NCBI GenBank assembly: GCA_019112965.1 | Contig: DXIH01000031.1 | Coordinates: 1 to 62,545, forward strand | DNA: 62,545 nucleotides | Reading direction: 5' to 3' | DNA from: Candidatus Sphingomonas excrementigallinarum | Lineage (GTDB): Bacteria; Pseudomonadota; Alphaproteobacteria; Sphingomonadales; Sphingomonadaceae | In this document: positions 38,596-46,301 of the stretch, in pieces | Layout: each line of letters starts with the position of its first letter | How positions within the stretch are numbered: the stretch's first letter is position 1 | The notes under the pieces: generated by a model | The model's database searches: none | What the model was told of the DNA's origin: nothing | What the model saw: only the letters and a program-made list of their open reading frames with translations | Made by a program: the position numbers and the translations under genes

Positions 38596-40854
38596 ATGAA
38601 CCTCGACGAGATTCAGCAGATTTTCTTCCAGGAATGCGAAGAAGGTCTCGGCGCGCTCGAAACCGCCTTTGCCGACCTGAAGCGCGACCGCCACGATGAC
38701 GAGACGATCAACACCGTCTTCCGGTCGGTCCACTCGATCAAGGGCGGCGCGGGCGCGTTCGGGCATGAGCGGCTCCAGCATTTCTCGCACCATTACGAAA
38801 CGGTGCTCGACCTGATCCGCAACGGCACGCTGCCGCTCAGCGAGCCGTTGATCGACCTGATCGTCGCGGCGTTCGACACGCTGGCCGATCATGTCGCCGC
38901 CGCGCGCGGCGAGGGCGGGGTGCCCGCCGACCAGGCGATGCTCGACCGGCTGGCCGCCGCCGCCCTGGGTGAGGTCGGTGGTGCCGCTGCGACTGTCGCC
39001 GAGCCGGAACCCGTCGTCGATATCGCTTTCGCCGCGCCCACCTCCGATGTCGCGGCCGCCGCGCTGGACGATTTCGACGCGCTGTTCGCGATGCTCGAGG
39101 ATCCGGCGCCCGCCGCCGAGCCCGCTGGTCCCGCCGAGTGGATCGTCTCGGTCCATCCCGGCCCGCGTGCCTTCGACCATGGCGCCGAGCCGATGCTGGC
39201 GCTGCGCGAATTGTCGCGCATGGGCGGCCGTACGCTGTCGGCCGATCTGTCCGAGCTGCCGCAGCTCGACGGGCTGGATGCCGAGCGGGCCTATATCGGC
39301 GTGACCATGGCGATGCCCGGTACGCTGGACGAGGACGATATCCGCGCGGTCTTCGACTTTGCCGATCCGCAATGCCGCCTGACCGTCACCCGCGCCGATC
39401 CCGCGATGGCCGTCGTCGAAGCCGCCGTTGAGGTCGAACCCGCCGCCACCGAGCCGACCGCCGACATCATCCCGCTGCCGATCGCGCAGGCCGAGCCCGC
39501 CCCTGTGCCCGCGCCGGTCGCGGCACCGGCCCCCGCGCCGGTGGTCGCCGCCGCACCACCGCCGCCCGTCCCCGCTCCGGCGGCCGCGCCCGCACCCGCC
39601 GCCGCACCCATCGTGTCGGTCGTCGAGGCGGCGAGCAGCCCGCGCGTCGCCGCCGCCGCCGCGCAAACGATCCGCGTCGACCTCGACAAGCTGGACCGGC
39701 TGGTCAACCTGGTCGGCGAGCTGGTCATCACCCAGGCGATGCTGGCGCAGCGCCTGTCCGAGAACGAGATGGGCTCGATCCCCGAGCTGTCCGACCTCGA
39801 CCACCTGACGCGCGAGCTGCAGGACTCGACGATGGCGATCCGCGCCCAGCCGATGAAGACCGTCTTCAGCCGCGTGCCGCGCATCATCCGCGAACTGGAG
39901 GTCGAGACCGGCAAGCGCGTCCGCCTGGAAGTCGAGGGCGAGATGACCGAGGTCGACAAGACCGTGGTCGAGCGCATCGGCGAGCCGCTGACCCACCTGA
40001 TCCGCAATGCCGTCGACCATGGCCTGGAAACCCCCGCCGATCGCAAGGCGGCGGGCAAGGACGGCGAGGGCGTCGTCACCCTGTCGGCCGCGCACCAGTC
40101 GGGCCGCATCGTCATCACCGTGGCCGATGACGGGCGCGGCATCGACCGCGCCCGCGTCAAGGCCAAGGCGATCGAGCGCGGCATCATCGCCCCCGATGCG
40201 CAGCTGTCCGAGGAAGAGATCGACAATCTGATCTTCGCCCCCGGCTTCTCGACCGCCGCCGTCGTCTCCAACATCTCGGGCCGCGGCGTCGGCATGGACG
40301 TGGTGCGCAAGAACATCCAGGCGCTGGGCGGCCGCATCGGCATCCAGTCGGAACTGGGCAAGGGGTCGAGCTTTTCGCTCAGCCTGCCTCTGACGCTGGC
40401 CGTGCTCGACGGCATGATCGTGACCGTCGGCGACCAGACCTTCGTCATTCCGCTGACCCATATCGTCGAGAGCCTGCGCCCCGGCATCGACGAGGTGCAT
40501 GTCGTGGGCGGCCAGTCCCCGCTGCTCGACGTGCGCGGCACCTATGTGCCGGTCCACCGCGTCGGCGAACAGCTGGGCGTGACCGGCGCCATCGCCAAGC
40601 CCGAGAATGCCGTGCTGATCGTCGTCGAAAGCGACCAGGGCCAAGCGGTGCTGATGGTCGACTCGATCCAGGACCAGCGTCAGGTCGTCGTGAAGAGCCT
40701 GGAGGCCAATTACCGCGCCATCCATGGTCTGGCCGGTGCGACTATCCTGGGCGACGGTCGGGTCGCGCTCATCCTCGACGTCGACGCGCTGATCGGCCGC
40801 TGGCGCCGTGACGGGCGTGGGCCCAGCGCCTTCCTCGAGGACATGGCCGCATGA
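38596..40854 (+). CDS. cheA: Chemotaxis histidine kinase CheA
   Basis: A 752-residue CheA. An Hpt (P1) domain carries phospho-acceptor H46 (FRSVHSIKGGAGAFG). A long Ala/Pro-rich stretch (~290-350) replaces a well-defined linker. Then come the dimerisation domain (VDLDKLDRLVNLVGELVIT), the ATPase (LIRNAVDHGLETPADRK, ADDGRGIDR, GRGVGMDVVRKNI) and a CheW-like P5 domain (residues ~620-750). All kinase motifs are intact. It starts 14 bases after the STAS gene and overlaps cheR by ATGA. Confidence 0.97.
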   Translation: MNLDEIQQIFFQECEEGLGALETAFADLKRDRHDDETINTVFRSVHSIKGGAGAFGHERLQHFSHHYETVLDLIRNGTLPLSEPLIDLIVAAFDTLADHVAAARGEGGVPADQAMLDRLAAAALGEVGGAAATVAEPEPVVDIAFAAPTSDVAAAALDDFDALFAMLEDPAPAAEPAGPAEWIVSVHPGPRAFDHGAEPMLALRELSRMGGRTLSADLSELPQLDGLDAERAYIGVTMAMPGTLDEDDIRAVFDFADPQCRLTVTRADPAMAVVEAAVEVEPAATEPTADIIPLPIAQAEPAPVPAPVAAPAPAPVVAAAPPPPVPAPAAAPAPAAAPIVSVVEAASSPRVAAAAAQTIRVDLDKLDRLVNLVGELVITQAMLAQRLSENEMGSIPELSDLDHLTRELQDSTMAIRAQPMKTVFSRVPRIIRELEVETGKRVRLEVEGEMTEVDKTVVERIGEPLTHLIRNAVDHGLETPADRKAAGKDGEGVVTLSAAHQSGRIVITVADDGRGIDRARVKAKAIERGIIAPDAQLSEEEIDNLIFAPGFSTAAVVSNISGRGVGMDVVRKNIQALGGRIGIQSELGKGSSFSLSLPLTLAVLDGMIVTVGDQTFVIPLTHIVESLRPGIDEVHVVGGQSPLLDVRGTYVPVHRVGEQLGVTGAIAKPENAVLIVVESDQGQAVLMVDSIQDQRQVVVKSLEANYRAIHGLAGATILGDGRVALILDVDALIGRWRRDGRGPSAFLEDMAA

Positions 40855-41720
40855 ACGCGATCGCCGCCCTGGCGTCGCGCGAACCGCAGCGGGAGATGGA
40901 GTTCGCCTTTTCGGCGTCCGACCACCGCGCGATCGCCGACATCATCTACGCCGAATCGGGCATCCTGCTGCCCGAGAGCAAGGCGAAGCTGATCTATGGG
41001 CGGCTGGCCCGGCGCCTGCGCGCGTGCGGGCTCAGCAACTTTCCCGATTATCTCGCGCTGATCGAGAATGATCCGGCCGAACGCGCCCGCGCGGTCGACT
41101 CGCTGACCACCAACCACACCTCGTTCTTCCGCGAAAATCATCATTTCGAGCATTTCCACGACCAGCTCTGGCCGGGCTTCTTGCAACGCCTGGCGAGCGG
41201 CGGGCGGGTGCGGATCTGGTCGGCCGCCTGCTCCAGCGGCGAGGAACCCTATTCGCTGATGATGACGATCGCGGGCCAGGATGTCCGCGCCGCCGAGAAG
41301 CTGGGTAACCAGGATTTCAAGATTCTCGCGACCGACCTGTCGCCCAGCGTGATCGCGACGGCCCGCGCGGGCCGCTATCCGCTCGACACCACCCGCGCCA
41401 TGCCCGCCGCGATGCGATCGACCTGGTGTCGGCGCGTGGGTGACATGGACGAACTGCTCCCCGCGCTGCGCAATCCGATTGCGTTTCGCGAACTCAACCT
41501 GCTGCGCAACTGGCCGATGCGGCGGCCCTTTGACGTGATCTTCTGCCGCAACGTCATGATCTACTTCGACGAACCGACCAAGGCCCAATTGCTCGCCCGC
41601 TTCGCCGACCAACTGGTCGACGGCGGCATCCTTTATATTGGTCATGCCGAGCGCATCCCGCCGGAAGTATCGGCGCGCTTTCACTGCATCGGTCGCACCG
41701 CTTTCCAGAAAGTATCCTGA
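40851..41720 (+). CDS. cheR: Chemoreceptor methyltransferase CheR
   Basis: A 289-residue CheR, which adds methyl groups from S-adenosylmethionine to glutamates of chemoreceptors. An N-terminal helical domain (to ~90, ending TTNHTSFFREN) is followed by the Rossmann domain with IWSAACSSGEEPYSLMM (SAM-binding) and DVIFCRNVMIYFD. The ATG overlaps the cheA stop (ATGA); the stop overlaps cheB by one base (TGATG). Confidence 0.97.
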   Translation: MNAIAALASREPQREMEFAFSASDHRAIADIIYAESGILLPESKAKLIYGRLARRLRACGLSNFPDYLALIENDPAERARAVDSLTTNHTSFFRENHHFEHFHDQLWPGFLQRLASGGRVRIWSAACSSGEEPYSLMMTIAGQDVRAAEKLGNQDFKILATDLSPSVIATARAGRYPLDTTRAMPAAMRSTWCRRVGDMDELLPALRNPIAFRELNLLRNWPMRRPFDVIFCRNVMIYFDEPTKAQLLARFADQLVDGGILYIGHAERIPPEVSARFHCIGRTAFQKVS

Positions 41721-42736
41721 TGGCCGTACGTACCCTGATTGTCGACGACTCCCCCACCATGCGCGCGCTGATCGCGGGCATGCTGAGCCGCGACCCCGAT
41801 ATCGAAGTGGTCGGCGCCGCCAACGGCCCGCACCAGGCGCGTGAGATGATCAAGGCGCTCGACCCCGATGTCATCACCCTCGACGTCGAGATGCCCGACA
41901 TGAACGGCCTCGACTTCCTGGAGCGCGTGATGCGGCTGCGGCCGATGCCGGTGGTCATGCTCTCCACGCTGACCCAGGCGGGGGCGGACACCACGATCCG
42001 CGCGCTGGAACTGGGCGCGGTCGAATGCTGCGCCAAGCCCGCGACCAACTGCGTCGACCCGCGCATCGCCGAAAGCGTCAAGGCCGCCGCCAGCAGCCGC
42101 CGCATCCGCGTGCGCGACATGGCGCCCGCCGCGCCTACGCCGATGGCCGATTTCAAGCCGATCCCCGGCTCGCTGATCGCGATCGGCGCCTCGACCGGCG
42201 GCGTTGAGGCGCTGATCCAGGTGCTGAGCGGCTTTCCGGCGAACTGCCCGCCGACCGTCATCGTCCAGCACATGCCCGCGACCTTCACGACCAGCTTCGC
42301 CGCGCGGCTCGACCGGCTGTCCAAGCCCACCGTGGCCGAGGCGCGTCACGGCCAGCCGCTGCTGCCCGGCCATGTCTATCTGGCGCCCGGCGGCACCCAT
42401 CACATGGAGGTCGGCGGCGTCGACGGCCAGTATCGCGCGCGCCTGATCCCCGACGATCCGATGAGCGGCCATCGCCCCTCGGTCGACCGCATGTTCCACA
42501 GCGTGGCCAAAACGGTGGGCGCCAAGGCGGTGGGTGCGATCCTGACCGGCATGGGCCGTGACGGCGCGGAGGGGATGCTCGCCATGCGCGCCAAGGGATG
42601 CTTCACCATCGGCCAGGACCGCGACAGCTGCGTCGTCTATGGGATGCCCGGCGTCGCGCAGGAGATCGGGGCGGTGACCAAGCAGTTGACGCTGACGCGG
42701 ATCGCGCCCGCGCTGATCGACCGGTGCCGGGCGTGA
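41720..42736 (+). CDS. cheB: Chemotaxis response regulator methylesterase CheB
   Basis: A 338-residue CheB with an N-terminal receiver (phospho-acceptor D55 in LDVEMPDMNG) and a C-terminal methylesterase. The catalytic triad is complete: S158 in IGASTGGVEAL, H184 in VQHMPATFT, D281 in GMGRDGAEG. It removes methyl groups from chemoreceptors during adaptation. It overlaps cheR and cheD. Its paralogue at 44269 lacks two of the triad residues. Confidence 0.97.
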   Translation: MAVRTLIVDDSPTMRALIAGMLSRDPDIEVVGAANGPHQAREMIKALDPDVITLDVEMPDMNGLDFLERVMRLRPMPVVMLSTLTQAGADTTIRALELGAVECCAKPATNCVDPRIAESVKAAASSRRIRVRDMAPAAPTPMADFKPIPGSLIAIGASTGGVEALIQVLSGFPANCPPTVIVQHMPATFTTSFAARLDRLSKPTVAEARHGQPLLPGHVYLAPGGTHHMEVGGVDGQYRARLIPDDPMSGHRPSVDRMFHSVAKTVGAKAVGAILTGMGRDGAEGMLAMRAKGCFTIGQDRDSCVVYGMPGVAQEIGAVTKQLTLTRIAPALIDRCRA

Positions 42737-43341
42737 TCCCCGCCATGGCCAGCTCCCTCCCCCCGCCGCCGCCGATGCCCTTCACCCGGCTGGCGCGGGG
42801 TGACGGCCTTCGCCGAATCAACGTCATCCAGGGCGAGACGCGAGTCAGCCAGGACAAGGACGTCGTGCTGACCACCGTGCTGGGCAGCTGCATTTCGGCG
42901 TGTCTGTACGATCCGATCGCCGGAATCGGCGGATTAAATCACTTTTTGCTCGCCGAACCGGGCGTCGCGGAAACCGATCCTAAATCCATGCAGCGCTATG
43001 GTGTGTATGCGATGGAAGTTCTGATCAACGCGATGATGGCGCTCGGCGCACAGCGGCACAGCCTGAAGGCCAGGCTGTTCGGCGGCGCGATGATGCGCGA
43101 CGGGTTTCGCGACATCGGCTCGGCCAATGCGCAGTTCGCGCGCCGTTTCCTGGCGGACGAGCGGATCGCGCTGGTCGGCGAGGATGTCGGCGGCGTCAGC
43201 GCGCGCCGAGTCGAGTTCCGGCCCGCGCTGGGCCTCGCCCGCTGCCGCCACGTCACCGACACGGCGGTTCCCCTGCCGCGCGTCGCCCGCCCGGCTCCGC
43301 CACCGCCACCCGCCGCCACCGGCGACGTGGAGTTTTTCTAA
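42733..43341 (+). CDS. cheD: Chemoreceptor glutamine deamidase CheD
   Basis: A 202-residue CheD. The Cys of TTVLGSCISACLYDP and the His of GGLNHFLLAEP give the catalytic pair, and ARLFGGAMM is typical too. It converts receptor glutamines to glutamates. The GTG start overlaps the cheB stop (GTGA), which suggests coupling; an ATG at 42745 is the other option. The tail is proline-rich and ends GDVEFF. The stop overlaps the cheY start (TAATG). Confidence 0.93.
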   Translation: MIPAMASSLPPPPPMPFTRLARGDGLRRINVIQGETRVSQDKDVVLTTVLGSCISACLYDPIAGIGGLNHFLLAEPGVAETDPKSMQRYGVYAMEVLINAMMALGAQRHSLKARLFGGAMMRDGFRDIGSANAQFARRFLADERIALVGEDVGGVSARRVEFRPALGLARCRHVTDTAVPLPRVARPAPPPPPAATGDVEFF

Positions 43342-43751
43342 TGTCCCTCGATCCTTACCCGAAAGGCCAGTTCGTGTCCCAACTCATCATGACCGTGGAC
43401 GATTCGCCCAGCATGAGAATGCTTCTGCGCGCCGCGCTCACCGATATGGGATATCGGGTGCTGGAGGCCGAGGATGGCGTTCATGCCCTCGACACGCTGG
43501 ACGGGGTGACGGCCGACACCGCGCCGGATCTGGTCATCACCGACATCAACATGCCGCGCATGGATGGTTTCGGCCTGATCGAGGCGCTGCGTCGCCAGCC
43601 CGACCGCCGCAACCTGCCCATCCTGGTGCTGACCACCGAAAGCTCCGACGAGAAGAAGGCGCGGGCGCGCGAAGCGGGTGCGACCGGGTGGATCGTCAAG
43701 CCCTTCAATCCCGAAAAGCTCGCCGCGGCCATCCGCCGCGTGCTGCACTGA
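43341..43751 (+). CDS. cheY: Single-domain response regulator CheY
   Basis: A 136-residue receiver-only protein, phospho-acceptor D68 (VITDINMPRMDG), with the acidic pair in TVDDSPSM and the Lys in IVKPFNPEKL. It should carry the signal from CheA to the flagellar motor or another target. Two starts are possible: ATG 43341 with GGAG eight bases upstream, or GTG 43374 with AAAGG, which removes 11 residues and better fits the usual family length. Confidence 0.93.
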   Translation: MSLDPYPKGQFVSQLIMTVDDSPSMRMLLRAALTDMGYRVLEAEDGVHALDTLDGVTADTAPDLVITDINMPRMDGFGLIEALRRQPDRRNLPILVLTTESSDEKKARAREAGATGWIVKPFNPEKLAAAIRRVLH

Positions 43752-43774
43752 TCCCCTCCGGAGAGGAACCGACC

Positions 43775-44218
43775 ATGTCGCGTCAGCTCATCACCTTCCA
43801 GCTTGGCGACCAGATCCTGGGCGTCGACATCATGGCCATCCGCGAAATCCGCGCCTGGTCGCCCGCGACCCCGCTGCCCAACGTGCCCGCGCATGTGCGC
43901 GGCGTCGTGAACCTGCGCGGCGTGGTCCTGCCGGTGCTCGACCTGCGCCACCGGCTGGGCTGGGGCGTGACCGATCCCAGCGCGCGCCATGTCATCATCG
44001 TGGTACGGATCGGCGAGCAGCTTCAGGGCCTGATCGTCGATGCGGTGAACGACATCGTGACCATCCCGCCCGAGGCGATGCAGCCGCTGCCCGACATGGG
44101 CGAGGCGACGGCCGCGCATTATCTCGAAGGGCTCGCCACCATCGAACAGCGATTGATCCTGATCCTGGCGCTCGATCGCCTGTCCGACAGCGTGACATTG
44201 ACGGCGGAAGCCGCATAA
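43775..44218 (+). CDS. cheW: Chemotaxis coupling protein CheW
   Basis: A 147-residue CheW that bridges receptors and CheA. The whole protein is one CheW domain (LITFQLGDQILGVDIMAIRE, NLRGVVLPVLDLRHRLG, GLIVDAVNDIV). GAGAGGA precedes the ATG, 23 bases after cheY. Confidence 0.96.
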   Translation: MSRQLITFQLGDQILGVDIMAIREIRAWSPATPLPNVPAHVRGVVNLRGVVLPVLDLRHRLGWGVTDPSARHVIIVVRIGEQLQGLIVDAVNDIVTIPPEAMQPLPDMGEATAAHYLEGLATIEQRLILILALDRLSDSVTLTAEAA

Positions 44219-44268
44219 TTCCATGTTTTTCAAGACGTAACGGCGTTTCCGTTGGAAGGTATTGAGTA

Positions 44269-45273
44269 ATGGCGGACGTTAAGGTTCTGGTCGTGGACGA
44301 CTCGCTGACGATGCGGGTCCTCATCTCGGGCGCGCTCGAACGCATCAAGGGCGTCCAGGTGGTGGGCGCCGCCGACGGCGCAGCCGAGGCACGCAAGATG
44401 GTCGACCAGTATCGCCCCGAGGTGATGACGCTGGACGTCGAGATGCCGGGCATGAGCGGCCTGGAATATCTGGCCGAGATCATGGAGGAGCGGCCGATGC
44501 CGGTCATCATGTTCTCGACCCGGACGGCCGCGGGCGCCGCCGAGTCGGTCGAGGCGCTGCGCCTCGGTGCGATCGACTGTTTCCCCAAGCCCAAGGTCGC
44601 GGTCCAGTCCGAACTGGATGCGATCATCGGCAAGCTGGGCAAGCGCATCAAGTCGGCGCGCAATGCCGATCTGAAGCGCGGCAAGGCCGCCAAGGGCCGC
44701 AAGGGGCCGGCCGCCGACATCAACTGGAACGGCCGCCTGCTGGCGATCGGTGCGGATGCCGCCAATACCCAGGCGCTGTTCGACCTGTTCCAGAACTTCC
44801 CCGCCAACTGCCCGCCGACCCTGGTCGTGCAGCAGATGTCGCCGGGCCTGCTGACCCCGATGATCGAGCAGCTGCGCGAGCAGATTGCGCCCAAGGTCGT
44901 CGAGGCGACCGACGGCATGAAGGTCGAACAGGGCACCATCTATTTCGCGCCGCAGGGCGAGACGCACATGGTCGTCGATACCTGGCCGAACGGCAGCTTG
45001 CGCCTGCTGGCCCGCGAGCCGGTGGCGGGTGAGCGTCCGTCCATCTCGCTGCTCTTCGCGTCGGTCGCCAAGGCGGCGGGCGGCAATGGCCTGGGCGTGC
45101 TGCTGGCGCTGGACGACGAGGACGGCTCGGCGGGTCTGCGCGCGATGCTGGCGGGCGGCGCCTATGCCATCGGTCGCGACGGCACCGACTTCACGCTGAA
45201 CAAGGGCGCGGTGTCGCAGCCGATCGCGGGCGATGCGATCTTCGCCAACATCGTGAAGCTGTGCAGCAAGTGA
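44269..45273 (+). CDS. CheB-like protein with degenerate methylesterase domain
   Basis: A 334-residue CheB paralogue. The receiver looks functional (VVDDS, phospho-acceptor D56 in LDVEMPGMSG, later FPKPK). The esterase part keeps the CheB frame but has lost catalysis: where CheB has IGASTGG, this reads IGADAAN (D163 in place of Ser); where CheB has QHMP, this reads QQMS (Q189 in place of His); D285 remains in LDDEDG. It is probably a phosphorylation-controlled binding protein rather than an esterase. It stands 50 bases after cheW and overlaps the next small gene (GTGA). Homologous pairs could be deamidase-like or scaffold proteins; this is unknown. Confidence 0.88.
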   Translation: MADVKVLVVDDSLTMRVLISGALERIKGVQVVGAADGAAEARKMVDQYRPEVMTLDVEMPGMSGLEYLAEIMEERPMPVIMFSTRTAAGAAESVEALRLGAIDCFPKPKVAVQSELDAIIGKLGKRIKSARNADLKRGKAAKGRKGPAADINWNGRLLAIGADAANTQALFDLFQNFPANCPPTLVVQQMSPGLLTPMIEQLREQIAPKVVEATDGMKVEQGTIYFAPQGETHMVVDTWPNGSLRLLAREPVAGERPSISLLFASVAKAAGGNGLGVLLALDDEDGSAGLRAMLAGGAYAIGRDGTDFTLNKGAVSQPIAGDAIFANIVKLCSK

Positions 45274-45551
45274 CGATCTCGGGCATGGACCCGGTCCTCG
45301 CCCGGGCACTCGCGGACGAGCTGGTCGACCTGACCCGCTCGCTCGCCGACCTGGCCTATGAGCTGGGCAGCGATCCCGACACGCTGCGCCGCCACATGGT
45401 CAGCATCCAGGCGGTCGACCGCATCACCCAGTCGCAACTGGCGATCGCCGACATCCTGCGCTCCGACGCGCCGGTGTCGGCGCGGATCGACGGGGTGACG
45501 CTGGAGACGCTAGCCGACCGGCTGCGCACGCGGATGGCGAAGGCGGCCTGA
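45270..45551 (+). CDS. Small helical protein with DxxxQ motif at the end of the che operon
   Basis: A 93-residue, probably all-helical protein. I do not recognise a named family with certainty. Residues 50-54 read DRITQ within AVDRITQSQLAIADIL, which fits the DxxxQ motif that CheZ-type phosphatases insert into the active site of CheY-P. The place at the end of the operon and the small size recall CheT of Sinorhizobium meliloti (from memory). The GTG start overlaps the preceding stop (GTGA); an ATG at 45285 is possible. Role in signal termination is an inference. Confidence 0.7.
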   Translation: MTISGMDPVLARALADELVDLTRSLADLAYELGSDPDTLRRHMVSIQAVDRITQSQLAIADILRSDAPVSARIDGVTLETLADRLRTRMAKAA

Positions 45552-45569
45552 GCCCCCTGCCCCGGCTCG

Positions 45570-46106
45570 TCAGGCGGCGGTTTTCGGGACGATCGCGGGT
45601 CGCGCCGCCATCCGCTCGACCAGCGGACGCAGCCCCTCCAGCCATTGCCGGGTCGAAGCGCGCGTCTCCTCGCTCAGGCTGAGCAGCGCCAGCCGACGAT
45701 CGGTCGGATGCGGCGCGCTGTGGAACATGCCCATCGACACCAGCATGTTGATCCAGCGAACGGCCGTGGTGCGTGGTACGCCCGACGCGCGGTAGCAGGC
45801 GCTGGTCTCCACGCTGCGCCCCGCTTCTTCCTCCAGGAAGACGAACAGCAGCATGTCGAACGCCGGATCCGCGAACAGATCGGGGTTGAAGACCTTGCCG
45901 ATCCCCGCGCGCCCGGCGCGCAGGATGGCGCCGATTTCCGCCGCGCCAATCTGTTTTTCCTGCTCGTCGCGAACCAGCGATTCCACCGCCGCCAGTTCGT
46001 CGCGAATGCGACGAAGGTGATCGTCGATTGCGCCCCCGTTCGCACCGCTCGCATCTTCTATCCGCTCGTCATAGCGGTCACTCATGATCCGTTCGCCCCG
46101 ATCCAT
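45570..46106 (-). CDS. MarR-type winged-helix regulator
   Basis: A 178-residue protein. The C-terminal part (residues ~75-165) is a winged helix: ACYRASGVPRTTAVRWINML (recognition helix) and HPTDRRLALLSLSEETR (wing with the DxR motif of MarR proteins). The N-terminal 70 residues are acidic and helical, longer than in plain MarR proteins. The chosen ATG has GGGGGG five bases upstream; 46085 is the alternative. It is convergent with the che operon, only 18 bases apart. Target unknown. Confidence 0.8.
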   Translation of the reverse strand: MDRGERIMSDRYDERIEDASGANGGAIDDHLRRIRDELAAVESLVRDEQEKQIGAAEIGAILRAGRAGIGKVFNPDLFADPAFDMLLFVFLEEEAGRSVETSACYRASGVPRTTAVRWINMLVSMGMFHSAPHPTDRRLALLSLSEETRASTRQWLEGLRPLVERMAARPAIVPKTAA

Positions 46107-46145
46107 GCATCCCCCCGCTGCCGACGCTGGCCGGTACGTCATGAG

Positions 46146-46157
46146 CGGAATATTCCG
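46146..46157. promoter_or_regulatory. Palindrome upstream of the MarR-type gene
   Basis: CGGAATATTCCG is a perfect 12-bp palindrome about 40 bases before the regulator start, followed by a further ATTCCG. It could be an autoregulatory operator. The rest of the gap to the TonB receptor (46158-46301) is AT-richer than the surroundings and holds no gene. Confidence 0.4.
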
Positions 46158-46301
46158 ATTCCGTCGCATGGCCGCAATTCCCGAGATCGCCGGATGCCAC
46201 CTAAATTAGAATAGGTTAATCAATATCTGGTGGACGCGATCCCGAATTGATCCCGCTTCGGATGTGTTTTCATAATAAAGGGGCGGCTATGGCTTCGATC
46301 C

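Noticed and set aside
44269..45273. Pseudogene call for the second CheB
   Set aside because: The frame is intact, codon use is like its neighbours and the receiver residues are kept; loss of two active-site residues alone does not make it a pseudogene.
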